Assembly (NCBI RefSeq): GCF_029946515.1
Contig: NZ_JARZHH010000006.1
Coordinates: 184,136-248,135 of the forward strand
DNA length: 64,000 bases
Reading direction: 5' to 3'
Source: Polyangium sp. 6x1
Lineage (GTDB): Bacteria > Myxococcota_A > Polyangia > Polyangiales > Polyangiaceae
Every line of letters begins with the position of its first letter. Within the stretch, counting starts at the first letter, position 1. The notes under the pieces were generated by a model. The model had not been told where the DNA came from. It did no database searches and saw nothing but the letters and a program-made list of their open reading frames with translations. Made by a program: the position numbers and the translations under genes. Positions 8,291 to 16,835 of the stretch are shown piece after piece.

Positions 8291-9487
8291 TCACGTCCGG
8301 GTGCGACGCGGCGAAGCAGCTTGATTGCCCCGACCCTCCGGTTTCGCGCGCTCAGATGGCGACGTTCCTCCACCGCGCGATGCAGTAGCCAAGAACAGGC
8401 CGACGGAATGATCCTCGCCGTTGATCCGGAGCTCGATCCGATGCTCGCCAGGGTAATGGCGGCGCGTCGTCAAATCGACCAGCTTTACCCGGCCCTCGAT
8501 CCGCTCCCGCCCCGACGGCACAAGCTCGATCTTGCGCAGCTTGAAGACCTTGGGGCGGTGTTTTCCATTCGCGCCGGGATAATGAACGACCGCGTCGACG
8601 ACGAGCGTTTGGGGCGCATCCGCGCGCGAGACGATCTCGCACGAAAATCGGGCCTCCTCGCCGAGCGGGACCTTTTGCGGCGTGACGCTCGTCCGCTCGA
8701 TCGCGATCTCAGGCGCAGCCGAGGCGCCGAGGAGCGCGAGCGCCCCCGCATGCCCGCGCTTGACGAGCCAGCGGAGCGCGTGCCGGACGATCCACGCGCG
8801 GCCCGGCCCCGCGCCCTCCATCCAGCGGCGGCACAAGGCGACGACACGATCCGGGTGATCCTTGGCGATGTCGTTGAGGTTGTTCGCCACGCTGTTGCGA
8901 ACGTACGCCTCGGGATCGTCCTTCAAGCGCTCGAGCAGGTCGAGGACGGGCGTGGGGTCCTCGATGAACGCAGGCAAGCGCTCGGCCCAGGGCAAACGCG
9001 GGCGCGTGCCCTCGGAGACGAGGCGGCGGACGTGGGCGCTCGGGTCGGTCGCCCAGGCCCCGAGCCGCGCGAGCGTGCGCGCGGGATCCCGAAGCAGGAA
9101 CGGCCGGATCGAGAACTCGGCCGTGAACACCTGGGTGAGCGCGTGCTGGGCCCGCATCGAGGCCTCGAAGTGATCGAGGCCGCGCTCGGCCACGAAGGTC
9201 AGGTGCGGGAGGTAGAAGAAGCTCGACATCGCGCCCTCGTCGCGGGACGCGGGCGTGTCGAGGGAACGGAGGAGGACGTCCACGGCCCGTTCGAAGTCCG
9301 CCGGCAAAGCGCGCCCGAGCGCGGCGGCGATGTGACGCCCGCGCTCCTTGAGCTCCTTGTCGTCGAGCCCGGCCCTGGCTTCGGCGATGAACGAGCGCGC
9401 GGGAAAATCGGGCCAGGCGGCCTGCATCGACGCTGCGATCCGGCGCACGAGGCGTTCGTCGAAGAAATTTTTGAGGGGCTCGGCCAT
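8291..9487 (-). CDS. alkC: AlkC-like DNA alkylation repair glycosylase
   Basis: A 398-residue HEAT-repeat DNA glycosylase of the AlkC group, which removes cationic alkylated bases (3-methyladenine type) without base flipping. The N-terminus MAEPLKNFFDERLV is the family's typical opening. Helical repeats run to about residue 260 (PSAHVRRLVSEGTRPRLPW, then EAYVRNSVANNLNDIAKDHP). From about 265 a beta-rich Ig-like domain follows (VTPQKVPLGEEARFSCEIV), as in AlkC forms with an accessory domain. The ATG at 9487 has no clear Shine-Dalgarno. It is a stand-alone gene divergent from the large kinase gene. Family assignment rests on order and motifs, not on a search. Confidence 0.85.
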   Translation of the reverse strand: MAEPLKNFFDERLVRRIAASMQAAWPDFPARSFIAEARAGLDDKELKERGRHIAAALGRALPADFERAVDVLLRSLDTPASRDEGAMSSFFYLPHLTFVAERGLDHFEASMRAQHALTQVFTAEFSIRPFLLRDPARTLARLGAWATDPSAHVRRLVSEGTRPRLPWAERLPAFIEDPTPVLDLLERLKDDPEAYVRNSVANNLNDIAKDHPDRVVALCRRWMEGAGPGRAWIVRHALRWLVKRGHAGALALLGASAAPEIAIERTSVTPQKVPLGEEARFSCEIVSRADAPQTLVVDAVVHYPGANGKHRPKVFKLRKIELVPSGRERIEGRVKLVDLTTRRHYPGEHRIELRINGEDHSVGLFLATASRGGGTSPSERAKPEGRGNQAASPRRTRT

Positions 9488-9637
9488 GGACGCGCCGCGA
9501 TGACACGTGGAGGCCCTGGCGGAAAGGCCCAAGGGCGGCCCTGGACGAAAAAATCTCGGCCGACGAGGCGCCGCGCGCCCGTTTTGGGTGCGGAAATCTA
9601 CCCAGGCGCGCGGGACCTCGCGTAGCCTGTACGCGCA

Positions 9638-12600
9638 GTGGTCCCGGAGTTCAGTCAGGCGTCGGACCGGTTCCTCATCGAAGGTCGCGCAGGCAGCGGC
9701 GGCATGGGGGACATTTACAAGGCGACCGACCAGCTCACGGGACAGGAGGTCGCGCTCAAGATCCTGCGCGACAGCGCGACGCCGCAGGAGCGCGTGCGGT
9801 TCATGCGCGAGATCGCCATTCTCGCGGACCTGCGCCACCCGAACATCGTCCAGTACGTGACGCACGGGACCTGGAACGACGGGCGGCTGTTCTTCGCGAT
9901 GGAATGGCTCGACGGCGAGGACCTCGGTCAGCGGCAGCGACGCGCGCCGCTCGGCATGCGCGACGCGGTGGAGGTCGTCCGGCGGTCGGCCGCCGCGATG
10001 GCCGCGATCCACGCGCGGAACGTGGTTCATCGCGATCTGAAGCTCTCGAACATCTTCCTCGTCCGCGGCAAGGGCACGGCCATCAAGCTGATCGATTTCG
10101 GCGTGGTGAAGCCGCCCGTGCCCGACGAGTACCAGACCGAGCGCGGGACGATCATCGGGACGCCGCATTTCATGGCCCCCGAGCAGGCCCGCGGCGAGCC
10201 GATCGACGAGCGCGCCGACGTGTACTCGCTCGGCGCCGTGCTGTTCCGCCTCGTCACGGGGCGGAACGTGTTCGAGACGGAGCACGTGATCGCGCTGCTC
10301 GGTCGGCTCGTGCTGGAAGATCCGCCGAACCCGCAGAGCATCCGCTTCGACGTGCCCGAGGCGCTCGCCGAGGTGATCCTGCGCTCGGTCGCGAGAAGCC
10401 GCGAAGATCGCTTCGAGAACAGCGGCGAGCTCGCCCGCGCCCTCGCGCGCGTCGGCCAGCTGAGCAACGATCCGCCCGCGGCCGATCGCAGCAGCGCCTC
10501 GGCGGTCCGCGCGCTCCCCGGCCAGAAGCCGATCACCATCACGGACTCCGGCGCGCCGCCCGTGCCCGCCTCGCGCCCCGGATCGGCCGAGCGCCGCGTG
10601 GTCGCGTCCGTGCTCTTCGACCTCGCCGGCGCGCGCCTCGGCGCGGACGTCGATCAGAAGCTGCGCGCCGTGCTCGGCGACGACACGCGCCTCGAGCCGC
10701 TGCTCGATCAGCAGATGGTGGCCGTGCTCGGCGTCGAGCACTCGCGCGGGGACGAGGTGATGCGTGCCGCCCGCGCCGCGCTCGTGGTGACGCAGGCCCT
10801 GCCGACCGCGCGCGCCGCCGTGGCGATCGGACTCGCGATCCGCGGGCGCCAGAACCTCGCCGGTCAGGCGCTCGAGCGCGCCGTGGGCCAGATCGAGCTC
10901 GCGAGCCCGGGGACGGTCCGCGTCGACACGCACGCCACGAGCGCGCTCGAAGGTCGGTTCCTCCTGCAAGCCGACGCGCGCGGGGGTGTGCTCCTGCGCG
11001 AGGACACGAGCGGGTTCGTCGCGCGCCAGCTGCTCGGTCGCCCGACGCCGACGGTTGGTCGCGAGAAGGAGATCGCGCTCCTGCAAGGCATTTACGGCGA
11101 GCTCCTCGAGGACGCGACGCCGCGCGGCGCGCTCGTCCTCGGCGCCGTGGGCATCGGCAAGAGCCGCGTGCGGAGCGAGCTCTTGCAGCGCCTCGAAGTC
11201 GCGCCGGTGCGGCCCGAGCTGCTCATCTGCCGCGGCGACTCGATCAGCCAGGCGTCGAGCCTGTCCGCGCTCGGCCGCGCGCTCCGCTCCGTGATGGGCC
11301 TGCAGGACGGCGAGGCGCCGGCCGATCAGGTGCTGAAGGTGCGCAGGCACGTCGGCGCACGCCTGCCGCCGGGACAACGCTTCGTCGCGGGGTTCCTCGG
11401 GGAACTCGTCGGCGTGACGTTCCCGGATCAGGACGACGAGCCGCTGCGGGCCGCGCGCGCGAGCGCCGAGCTCATGCAGGCGCGGCTGCGCATGTCGCTC
11501 GAAGCGTACGTCCGCGCCGAGGCGGATCGCGCGCCGCAGGTGCTCGTGCTGGAGGACGTGCACTGGGCCGACGATACGACGCTCGAAATGGTCGATTGGC
11601 TGCTCGGCTGCGCGGACCTGCGCTTCGCCGTGTTCGCGTTCGGCCGCACGGAGCTCGCCACGCGCCTCCGCACGCTCTGGGAGCGCCGCAACATCACGCG
11701 CGTTTGGCTCGCGCCGCTCTCCCCGCTCGCCGCCGATCGTCTGGTCTCCGCGGCCCTGCCGGGCATGGATGCGGCGACGCGCGCGCACCTCGTCAAGCGC
11801 GCCGACGGCAACGCCCTGTTCCTGGAGGAGCTCGTCCGCTGCGCCGCCGAGGGCCGCAACGAGCTGCCGCTCACGGTGCAGGCCGTGGTGCAGCTCCGCC
11901 TCGATCGTATGTCCCCCAAGGTTCGCGAGGTCCTGCGCGCGGCCTCCGTCTTCGGCCAGTCGTTCTGGACCGGCGGCGTGACCGCGCTCCTCGGCAGGAG
12001 CGGGGGCCTCGAGCTGTCGGAGCTCTTCGCGGCGGAGATCGTGGCCCGGCAGCCGGAGTCGCGGATCGCCGGGGAGGACGAGTGGATCTTCCGTCAGGCG
12101 CTCGTACGCGACGCCGCGTACGAGGCGATCCTCGACGAGGATCGCGCCGCGCTGCACCTCGCCGTGGGCAACTGGCTCGAATCCGTGGGCGACGTCGACG
12201 CAGGCCTCATCGCGCGGCACGCGGACGCGGGCGGCGCGCACGAGCGGGCGGCGAGGCTCTACGCGCGGGCCACGAAACAGGCCTACACGAACGGCGCGCA
12301 GCTCGAGACGGCGCTGGAGCTCGCGAACCGCGGCCTCGCTTGCGGCGCGGCCGGGGACGTGCGCGTCCAGCTCCTCGTCGCGCGGGCGCAGTTCTCGATC
12401 TTCATGGGCCGGCTGCTCGACGGCATCGCCGCGGCCGAGGAAGCCGCGCAGATCGCCCGCGGCGGCTCGGACATGTGGGGCGAGGCGCAGCGGCTCGCCG
12501 CGGCCGCGTTGATCGAGTCGGGCCGCGCCGCCGAGGGAGACGATCGCGCGGCCAAGGCCCTTTTGCCGCCCTACGCGAACACGCTCTCGCCGCCGATCCG

Positions 12601-13546
12601 CGCGAGCCTGCTCGCGGTGCGCGTCCGCGGCCTCGTCGATCGCCTGCAGCCCGGCGAGGCGATGCGCGTGGCAAACGACGCGGTCGAAGCGGCCCGCGCC
12701 TCCGGGGCGAGCGACGCGCTCGTGCGCGCCCTCGACGCGCGGCTCTTCGCGATCGCCCACATGAACGACCCCTCCGAGGTCGTCACCACGGGCGCGTCGC
12801 TGATCGAGGTCGCCGAGAGCATCAGCGACATCGCCTTCGCCACGCGCGGCCGCCTGAACGTGGGCTCCGCGCTGAACCACCTCGGCATGTTCGAGGAGGC
12901 GCAGTCGATGCTCGAGCGCGCGCTCTTCGACGCCCGCGCCCGCCGCATGCGGATCCTCGAGGCCTTCGCGCTGCACAACCTCGGCATGAGCTACGCGCGC
13001 CTCGGCAACCTCGATCTCGGCATCGATCATCAGCGCCAGGCCGCGCGCATCGCCGACGAGACGAACGCCGCGCGCCTGCGGGTGAACACGCGCATCTACG
13101 AGACGATCTTCCTCGTCTGGCGCGGCGCCCCGGGCGACCTCGCCACCGCGCTGAGCCTGGCCCGCTGGGCGATCGAGGAGACGCGTGCGCAGCCGGCGCT
13201 CCAGGTCCTCGCGCTCTTCGCGCTCTCCCGCGTCCAGCTCGCCCGGCGCGCCGTCGACGCCGCGGTCGAGACCGCTCGGGACGCGAACGCGCGCCTCGCC
13301 TCGGCGCCCGTCGAGGAGTGGGAAGAGGGCATCCGCGTGACGCTCGTCGAGGCCCTCCTCTCGGTGGGCGAAGACGACGAGGCGAACGCCGTCCTCGATG
13401 CTGCGTTCAACGCCCTCACGGAGCGCGTCCGTACGATCCGGATGCCGCACCATCGCGAGGCGTTCGTGCGTCGCAACGAAGAGGTTTATCGGATCGTGCA
13501 GTATGCCTACCACCGGCTGGGCCGGTATTTTCACGCAGGCACCTGA
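9638..13546 (+). CDS. Ser/Thr protein kinase fused to degenerate cyclase-like domain, AAA ATPase and TPR array
   Basis: A 1302-residue cytoplasmic regulator starting at a GTG. The kinase domain is complete: Gly loop GRAGSGGMG (17-25), VALK41, HRD at 131-133, N138, DFG at 153-155 and GTPHFMAPE. Residues about 318-440 align with class III nucleotide cyclase/CHASE-type domains (RRVVASVLFDLAG) but lack the catalytic Asn-x3-Arg motif, so this part is probably sensory or structural. An AAA/STAND-like ATPase follows with Walker A GAVGIGKS (about 501-508) and Walker B VLVLEDVHWAD (about 630-640). The last 450 residues are TPR-like helices. This layout is well known among myxobacterial kinases that transduce via phosphorylation. 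There is no transmembrane segment. Confidence 0.93.
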   Translation: MVPEFSQASDRFLIEGRAGSGGMGDIYKATDQLTGQEVALKILRDSATPQERVRFMREIAILADLRHPNIVQYVTHGTWNDGRLFFAMEWLDGEDLGQRQRRAPLGMRDAVEVVRRSAAAMAAIHARNVVHRDLKLSNIFLVRGKGTAIKLIDFGVVKPPVPDEYQTERGTIIGTPHFMAPEQARGEPIDERADVYSLGAVLFRLVTGRNVFETEHVIALLGRLVLEDPPNPQSIRFDVPEALAEVILRSVARSREDRFENSGELARALARVGQLSNDPPAADRSSASAVRALPGQKPITITDSGAPPVPASRPGSAERRVVASVLFDLAGARLGADVDQKLRAVLGDDTRLEPLLDQQMVAVLGVEHSRGDEVMRAARAALVVTQALPTARAAVAIGLAIRGRQNLAGQALERAVGQIELASPGTVRVDTHATSALEGRFLLQADARGGVLLREDTSGFVARQLLGRPTPTVGREKEIALLQGIYGELLEDATPRGALVLGAVGIGKSRVRSELLQRLEVAPVRPELLICRGDSISQASSLSALGRALRSVMGLQDGEAPADQVLKVRRHVGARLPPGQRFVAGFLGELVGVTFPDQDDEPLRAARASAELMQARLRMSLEAYVRAEADRAPQVLVLEDVHWADDTTLEMVDWLLGCADLRFAVFAFGRTELATRLRTLWERRNITRVWLAPLSPLAADRLVSAALPGMDAATRAHLVKRADGNALFLEELVRCAAEGRNELPLTVQAVVQLRLDRMSPKVREVLRAASVFGQSFWTGGVTALLGRSGGLELSELFAAEIVARQPESRIAGEDEWIFRQALVRDAAYEAILDEDRAALHLAVGNWLESVGDVDAGLIARHADAGGAHERAARLYARATKQAYTNGAQLETALELANRGLACGAAGDVRVQLLVARAQFSIFMGRLLDGIAAAEEAAQIARGGSDMWGEAQRLAAAALIESGRAAEGDDRAAKALLPPYANTLSPPIRASLLAVRVRGLVDRLQPGEAMRVANDAVEAARASGASDALVRALDARLFAIAHMNDPSEVVTTGASLIEVAESISDIAFATRGRLNVGSALNHLGMFEEAQSMLERALFDARARRMRILEAFALHNLGMSYARLGNLDLGIDHQRQAARIADETNAARLRVNTRIYETIFLVWRGAPGDLATALSLARWAIEETRAQPALQVLALFALSRVQLARRAVDAAVETARDANARLASAPVEEWEEGIRVTLVEALLSVGEDDEANAVLDAAFNALTERVRTIRMPHHREAFVRRNEEVYRIVQYAYHRLGRYFHAGT

Positions 13547-13612
13547 TCCGCGGGCGACGCGCTTCTCCGCTCGAACGCGGAAGGTTCGTTCGGTAGCACG
13601 CAAGAAAACGTT

Positions 13613-13652
13613 GCATCACCCCGGCTTCGGGATTAGTCCCCCGGGGTGATGC
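13613..13652 (+). other. 12-bp hairpin enclosing the upstream start codon of the Skp/OmpH-like gene
   Basis: Arms GCATCACCCCGG (13613-13624) and CCGGGGTGATGC (13641-13652) are perfect complements around a 16-base loop that itself contains GGGA/TCCC. The second arm includes the GTG at 13646 and ATG at 13649. It could terminate the kinase transcript 66 bp after its stop, or mask the start of the following gene. There is no U tract. Confidence 0.6.
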
Positions 13653-14344
13653 GTGCAGATCGTACTGGTTTCGTGAGTGCTCGGCGTTCGTCTTGGCTCG
13701 CGGGGTTGCGGGCTCCGGTGCTCGCGGCCGCGCTCGTCGCGGGCGTGGGCGGGTTCTTCGCGGCGGAGGAGACGGCCGCAGCGCAGTCGAAGATCGCGGT
13801 CATCGACGTGCGTCGCGCGATGCTCGAGACCGAGCAGGGCTTGCGGGTCCAGGCGACGCTGAAGAAGCTCTTCGACAGCCGGCAGGTCGAGCTCGACGCC
13901 AAGCAGCAGAAGCTCCAGGCCGAGAAGGAAGCGCTGGAGAAGGACGCGCAAAACAAGAAGGTGCCTCAGGAGCAGCTCCAGCGGCGCTTCGAGACCCTGC
14001 AAAAGCAGGCGGGCGAGCTCCAGGCGATCGCGATGGAATACCAGCGCGAGATGCAGCGCAAAGAGACGGAGATGACGACGCCGATCTACCAGGACATCAT
14101 CGGCATCGTCCGCCGGATCGCGGCCCAGGACGGCTTCGAGATCATCCTGGAGAAGACCGCGGTCCCCTACATGCGCGCCGACCTGGAGATCACGGATCGC
14201 GCGATCCAGATGTACAACAGCGCGCATAGCGGCGGCGCCGGCGCAGCGCCGGGCAAGCCTGCCCCCACGACGCAGCCGGGCAAGCCCGCGGCCCCCGCGG
14301 CCCCCCCGGCTGCGGCTCCCGCGCCCGCGCCGAAGAAGAAGTAA
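13649..14344 (+). CDS. Skp/OmpH family periplasmic chaperone
   Basis: A 231-residue secreted protein. A signal peptide (LAAALVAGVGGFFAAEE, cleavage near AAA/Q46) is followed by the Skp core: SKIAVIDVRRAMLETEQG, a long charged coiled coil (about 75-140, rich in Lys/Gln/Glu) and a conserved return strand (GFEIILEKTAVPYM). Skp proteins hold unfolded outer-membrane proteins in the periplasm. The C-terminus carries a Pro/Ala tail of about 45 residues ending in KKK, absent from enterobacterial Skp. The start is uncertain: ATG 13649 (or GTG 13646) lies inside a hairpin, while GTG 13673 would give an equally good signal peptide and leave the hairpin upstream. Confidence 0.83.
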   Translation: MRADRTGFVSARRSSWLAGLRAPVLAAALVAGVGGFFAAEETAAAQSKIAVIDVRRAMLETEQGLRVQATLKKLFDSRQVELDAKQQKLQAEKEALEKDAQNKKVPQEQLQRRFETLQKQAGELQAIAMEYQREMQRKETEMTTPIYQDIIGIVRRIAAQDGFEIILEKTAVPYMRADLEITDRAIQMYNSAHSGGAGAAPGKPAPTTQPGKPAAPAAPPAAAPAPAPKKK

Positions 14345-14378
14345 GCGGCTCGCCGACAGGCGAACCCCGGAGACACGA

Positions 14379-14417
14379 AAGCCGGATCCGAAGCGCGAGG
14401 AGCGCGGGATCCGGCTT
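14379..14417. terminator. Bidirectional hairpin between convergent genes
   Basis: Arms AAGCCGGATCC (14379-14389) and GGATCCGGCTT (14407-14417) pair perfectly around a 17-base loop. It lies between the stop of the Skp-like gene and the stop of the MopE-like lipoprotein gene, which face each other, so it can serve both. The outer bases ACGA/TCGT nearly extend the stem. Confidence 0.75.
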
Positions 14418-14436
14418 CGTGCATTCGAACCGACGA

Positions 14437-15660
14437 TCAGGGGGCGACGCAGCAGAACGTGGTGGCGTTCGTCGGCGTGAGCGCGCCCGTCGGCTGGCCA
14501 CCGCCCGAGACGGCGCAGGCGCCGCCGGTGGGCGGCGTGGTCGTGGCCATGCGACCGATGAGCGCAGGGTTGCCCGCCACGTTGGCGCAGCCCCCCGCGG
14601 CGAAGCTCGCGATCTGCGTGGTGCACGTGTTGAGCGTCTGATCACTGTAGATCGTGATCGTCGCATCACACGAAGCTCCGCTCGGCGCGCCGCACGTGCA
14701 CGGGCTGCACGCGCGCGTATCCGCCGCTTCCTCGAAGAAGAGGTGCTTCTCGGTGAATTCACCCGCGGGGCAACTGTTGTCGCCGCCCTTGTAGACACAC
14801 AGGCCCGGCAGGAAGGGCGGGAGCGTCTTGGGCTGGCATACCATGCCCATGCCGCACCCTCCGCCGGGAGGCGCGTCGCCGCAGGCTTTCCCGTGAATGG
14901 CCCATGTGACCGGCGTGAGCGCGGGAGCCCCGCCGCTCGGCATGCAGCTCCCCCCCGTCACCGTGGGCTTCGGGGTCGTGACGGAGACGTTGCACGGGCC
15001 ATTGTCGCAGGTTTTCCCCCCCTCATAGCCGTCGGGCCCATGGCACGCGCCGGTCCACGCAGCGGGGACCGTGAGCTTGCCCGTGGCCGTCGGCGTCACG
15101 CCACAAGCCTTGTTCTGGATGGTGATCTCATCCGCCAGATCACACGCCTGGCCCGTCGGCGCGCCGCACGTGCAAGCAGCGCAGGTATGGATCGGCGTCG
15201 TGAGCGTGTTTTCGCCCTCGTAGGGCGTGACCGTGGGGAACGTGCTCGGGCACGCGGGCGTCTGCGCGGGCAAACCCTCGAAGAGAGCTGCGAAGCCGCT
15301 CCAGCCGAAAGGCACGGACGGGACGCATACGTGCCCCTGCGTGCACTCGTCGTCCGCACAGTCGACGAGCGAATCGCCGTCGTCGTCCATGCCATTGAGG
15401 CAATCTTCGGAGCCGGCCGATCCGCCCTGCCCGCCTTGGGCTCCCCCGCCGCCCTGGCCGCCCTGGCCTCCGACGCCGCCCTGGCCGCCCTGCCCGCCCG
15501 GACCGCCTTGCCCGCCGGCGCCGCCCGGCCCGCCCGAAGGCTCGGGCTCGTCGAACGTGTAGGCCGGATAGAGGCACGCGGCCGGCATCGCGACGACGCC
15601 GAGCCCCGCGACCACGAGCCACGATGCCACGCGCAAGGACGAACGTGCTCGACGTTCCAT
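14437..15660 (-). CDS. Lipoprotein with Gly-rich linker and MopE-type Asp motif
   Basis: A 407-residue predicted lipoprotein (signal ending AMPAAC). A Gly/Gln-Gly repeat linker of about 40 residues follows. An Asp-rich segment (CLNGMDDDGDSLVDC) has the pattern of MopE/thrombospondin-like metal sites. The remaining 300 residues hold pairs of CTCGAP(T/S)G motifs and many Cys, suggesting two related disulfide-stabilised domains (around 165 and 340). It is likely at the outer membrane. The ATG overlaps the stop of the upstream TPR/PEGA-like gene by one base (TGATG), so the two are translationally coupled and probably act together. Function is unknown. Confidence 0.82.
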   Translation of the reverse strand: MERRARSSLRVASWLVVAGLGVVAMPAACLYPAYTFDEPEPSGGPGGAGGQGGPGGQGGQGGVGGQGGQGGGGAQGGQGGSAGSEDCLNGMDDDGDSLVDCADDECTQGHVCVPSVPFGWSGFAALFEGLPAQTPACPSTFPTVTPYEGENTLTTPIHTCAACTCGAPTGQACDLADEITIQNKACGVTPTATGKLTVPAAWTGACHGPDGYEGGKTCDNGPCNVSVTTPKPTVTGGSCMPSGGAPALTPVTWAIHGKACGDAPPGGGCGMGMVCQPKTLPPFLPGLCVYKGGDNSCPAGEFTEKHLFFEEAADTRACSPCTCGAPSGASCDATITIYSDQTLNTCTTQIASFAAGGCANVAGNPALIGRMATTTPPTGGACAVSGGGQPTGALTPTNATTFCCVAP

Positions 15661-16715
15661 CAGAACCTCCCCACGAGGCTCACGCCACCGAGCGTCGCGC
15701 CGGGCGCGGCGCCGATGAACCGCGCGCCTCGCTCGGACTCCGCGGAAGCCGATTGCGCCGACGCGGACGACTTTTTCGAACCACTCGTCGCGAGCAGAAT
15801 GACACCCGTGATCAAGCTCGCGGCCCCGACGCCCACGGCCCCCTCGGCGATCCCCGTGAACAGCCGCCCTCGATCCGCGGTCTCCTTCGCCGACGGCGGG
15901 CACGACGTGTCGCCGCCGCAGAGCCCCTCGAGCTCGTCGATCGTCGATTGTCGCGGCCCAAAGAAGAGCGCGAGCCCGGCGCCGATCCCCGCGACGCCGA
16001 TGCCCGTGAGCACGATCCCCGGGATGCTCGGCCCGCTCGGCGGAGGCGGCGGGGGCGGGGGCGGCGGAGGCGGCGGCTCGTCCTTCGGGCCGGCGTCGGA
16101 CTTCACCGGTTCGTCCTTGACCACGACCTCGACGGTCTTCTTGTCGCGCTCGGGGACGTTGATCGAGTCCTTCCAGACCTCGCGGTTGCCGAGCTTCGCC
16201 ACGATGTAATGCGGGCCCGGATCGACGGGCATCTCCACGCCGACCTGCGTCGCGCCGAGCTCGGTGCCGTCGAGCTCGATGACGGCCGCCTCCGCGCCTT
16301 TGCCGCGCGCGATCGTGAGCTTCGGGACGCGCTCCTCGATGGCGGCGATCTTCGGCGTGGCCGCCGCCGCGACGTCCGCGGCCTTCTTGTCGCCCGCGGC
16401 CGCGCTCGCGGCGAGCCTGTAGTTGCCGAGCGCCGAGAGCAGCTTGCCGAGCTTCTCCTCGCACTCGGCGATGTTGAAGGCGACCTGCGGGGTCATCTTC
16501 ACGGCCGCGACGGCCTTGAACTTCACGAGGGCGCCGGCGCAGTTGTTCGCCGCGCTGAGCGCGAGGCCCTCGCGAAAGAGCAAGCGCGCCTTGTCGAGCT
16601 CCTCCTTCGACTGTGCGGAGGCGTCACCCTGCGAGAAGAGCGCGATCGCCGCGGCACCGGCCATCATCGCCACGCGCGCCGCGCGACGCGCCCTTCGCTG
16701 AGAAGACATGTTCAT
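15660..16715 (-). CDS. Envelope TPR/PEGA-like protein with poly-proline linker
   Basis: A 351-residue exported protein. A basic n-region and hydrophobic stretch end in ASAQS. A helical TPR-like unit (ARLLFREGLALSAANNCAGA) and an ECEEKLGKL pair follow. Next is a PEGA-like beta region (LDGTELGATQVGVEMPVDPG), a 13-Pro linker, and two hydrophobic Gly-rich segments (IPGIVLTGIGVAGIGAGL and a later AAGxI-type one). The C-terminus ends GGVSLVGRF. ATG codons lie at 16715 and 16709; the GAGG site favours the second by spacing. It is the first gene of a two-gene operon with the MopE-type lipoprotein and has a paralogue at 33.7 kb with the same layout. I infer an anchoring or scaffold role in the envelope. 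Confidence 0.8.
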   Translation of the reverse strand: MNMSSQRRARRAARVAMMAGAAAIALFSQGDASAQSKEELDKARLLFREGLALSAANNCAGALVKFKAVAAVKMTPQVAFNIAECEEKLGKLLSALGNYRLAASAAAGDKKAADVAAAATPKIAAIEERVPKLTIARGKGAEAAVIELDGTELGATQVGVEMPVDPGPHYIVAKLGNREVWKDSINVPERDKKTVEVVVKDEPVKSDAGPKDEPPPPPPPPPPPPPSGPSIPGIVLTGIGVAGIGAGLALFFGPRQSTIDELEGLCGGDTSCPPSAKETADRGRLFTGIAEGAVGVGAASLITGVILLATSGSKKSSASAQSASAESERGARFIGAAPGATLGGVSLVGRF

Positions 16716-16835
16716 CGCCCTCTGCTCCCCACGCCCGCGACCCCTTCGAGGCTGCGAGCGCTGCGATTCTACCCGACCCCCGCGCGCGCCGGAACTCCCG
16801 CGCTGCGAGGGCGCAGGAGCACCTCCGGGCAAACG

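Noticed and set aside
9638..13603. Very long open frame on the minus strand opposite the kinase gene, continuous with the AlkC-like gene
   Set aside because: It is a by-product of high GC third positions. The protein is Arg/His/Ala-rich without motifs, and the plus strand encodes a complete kinase-AAA-TPR protein.
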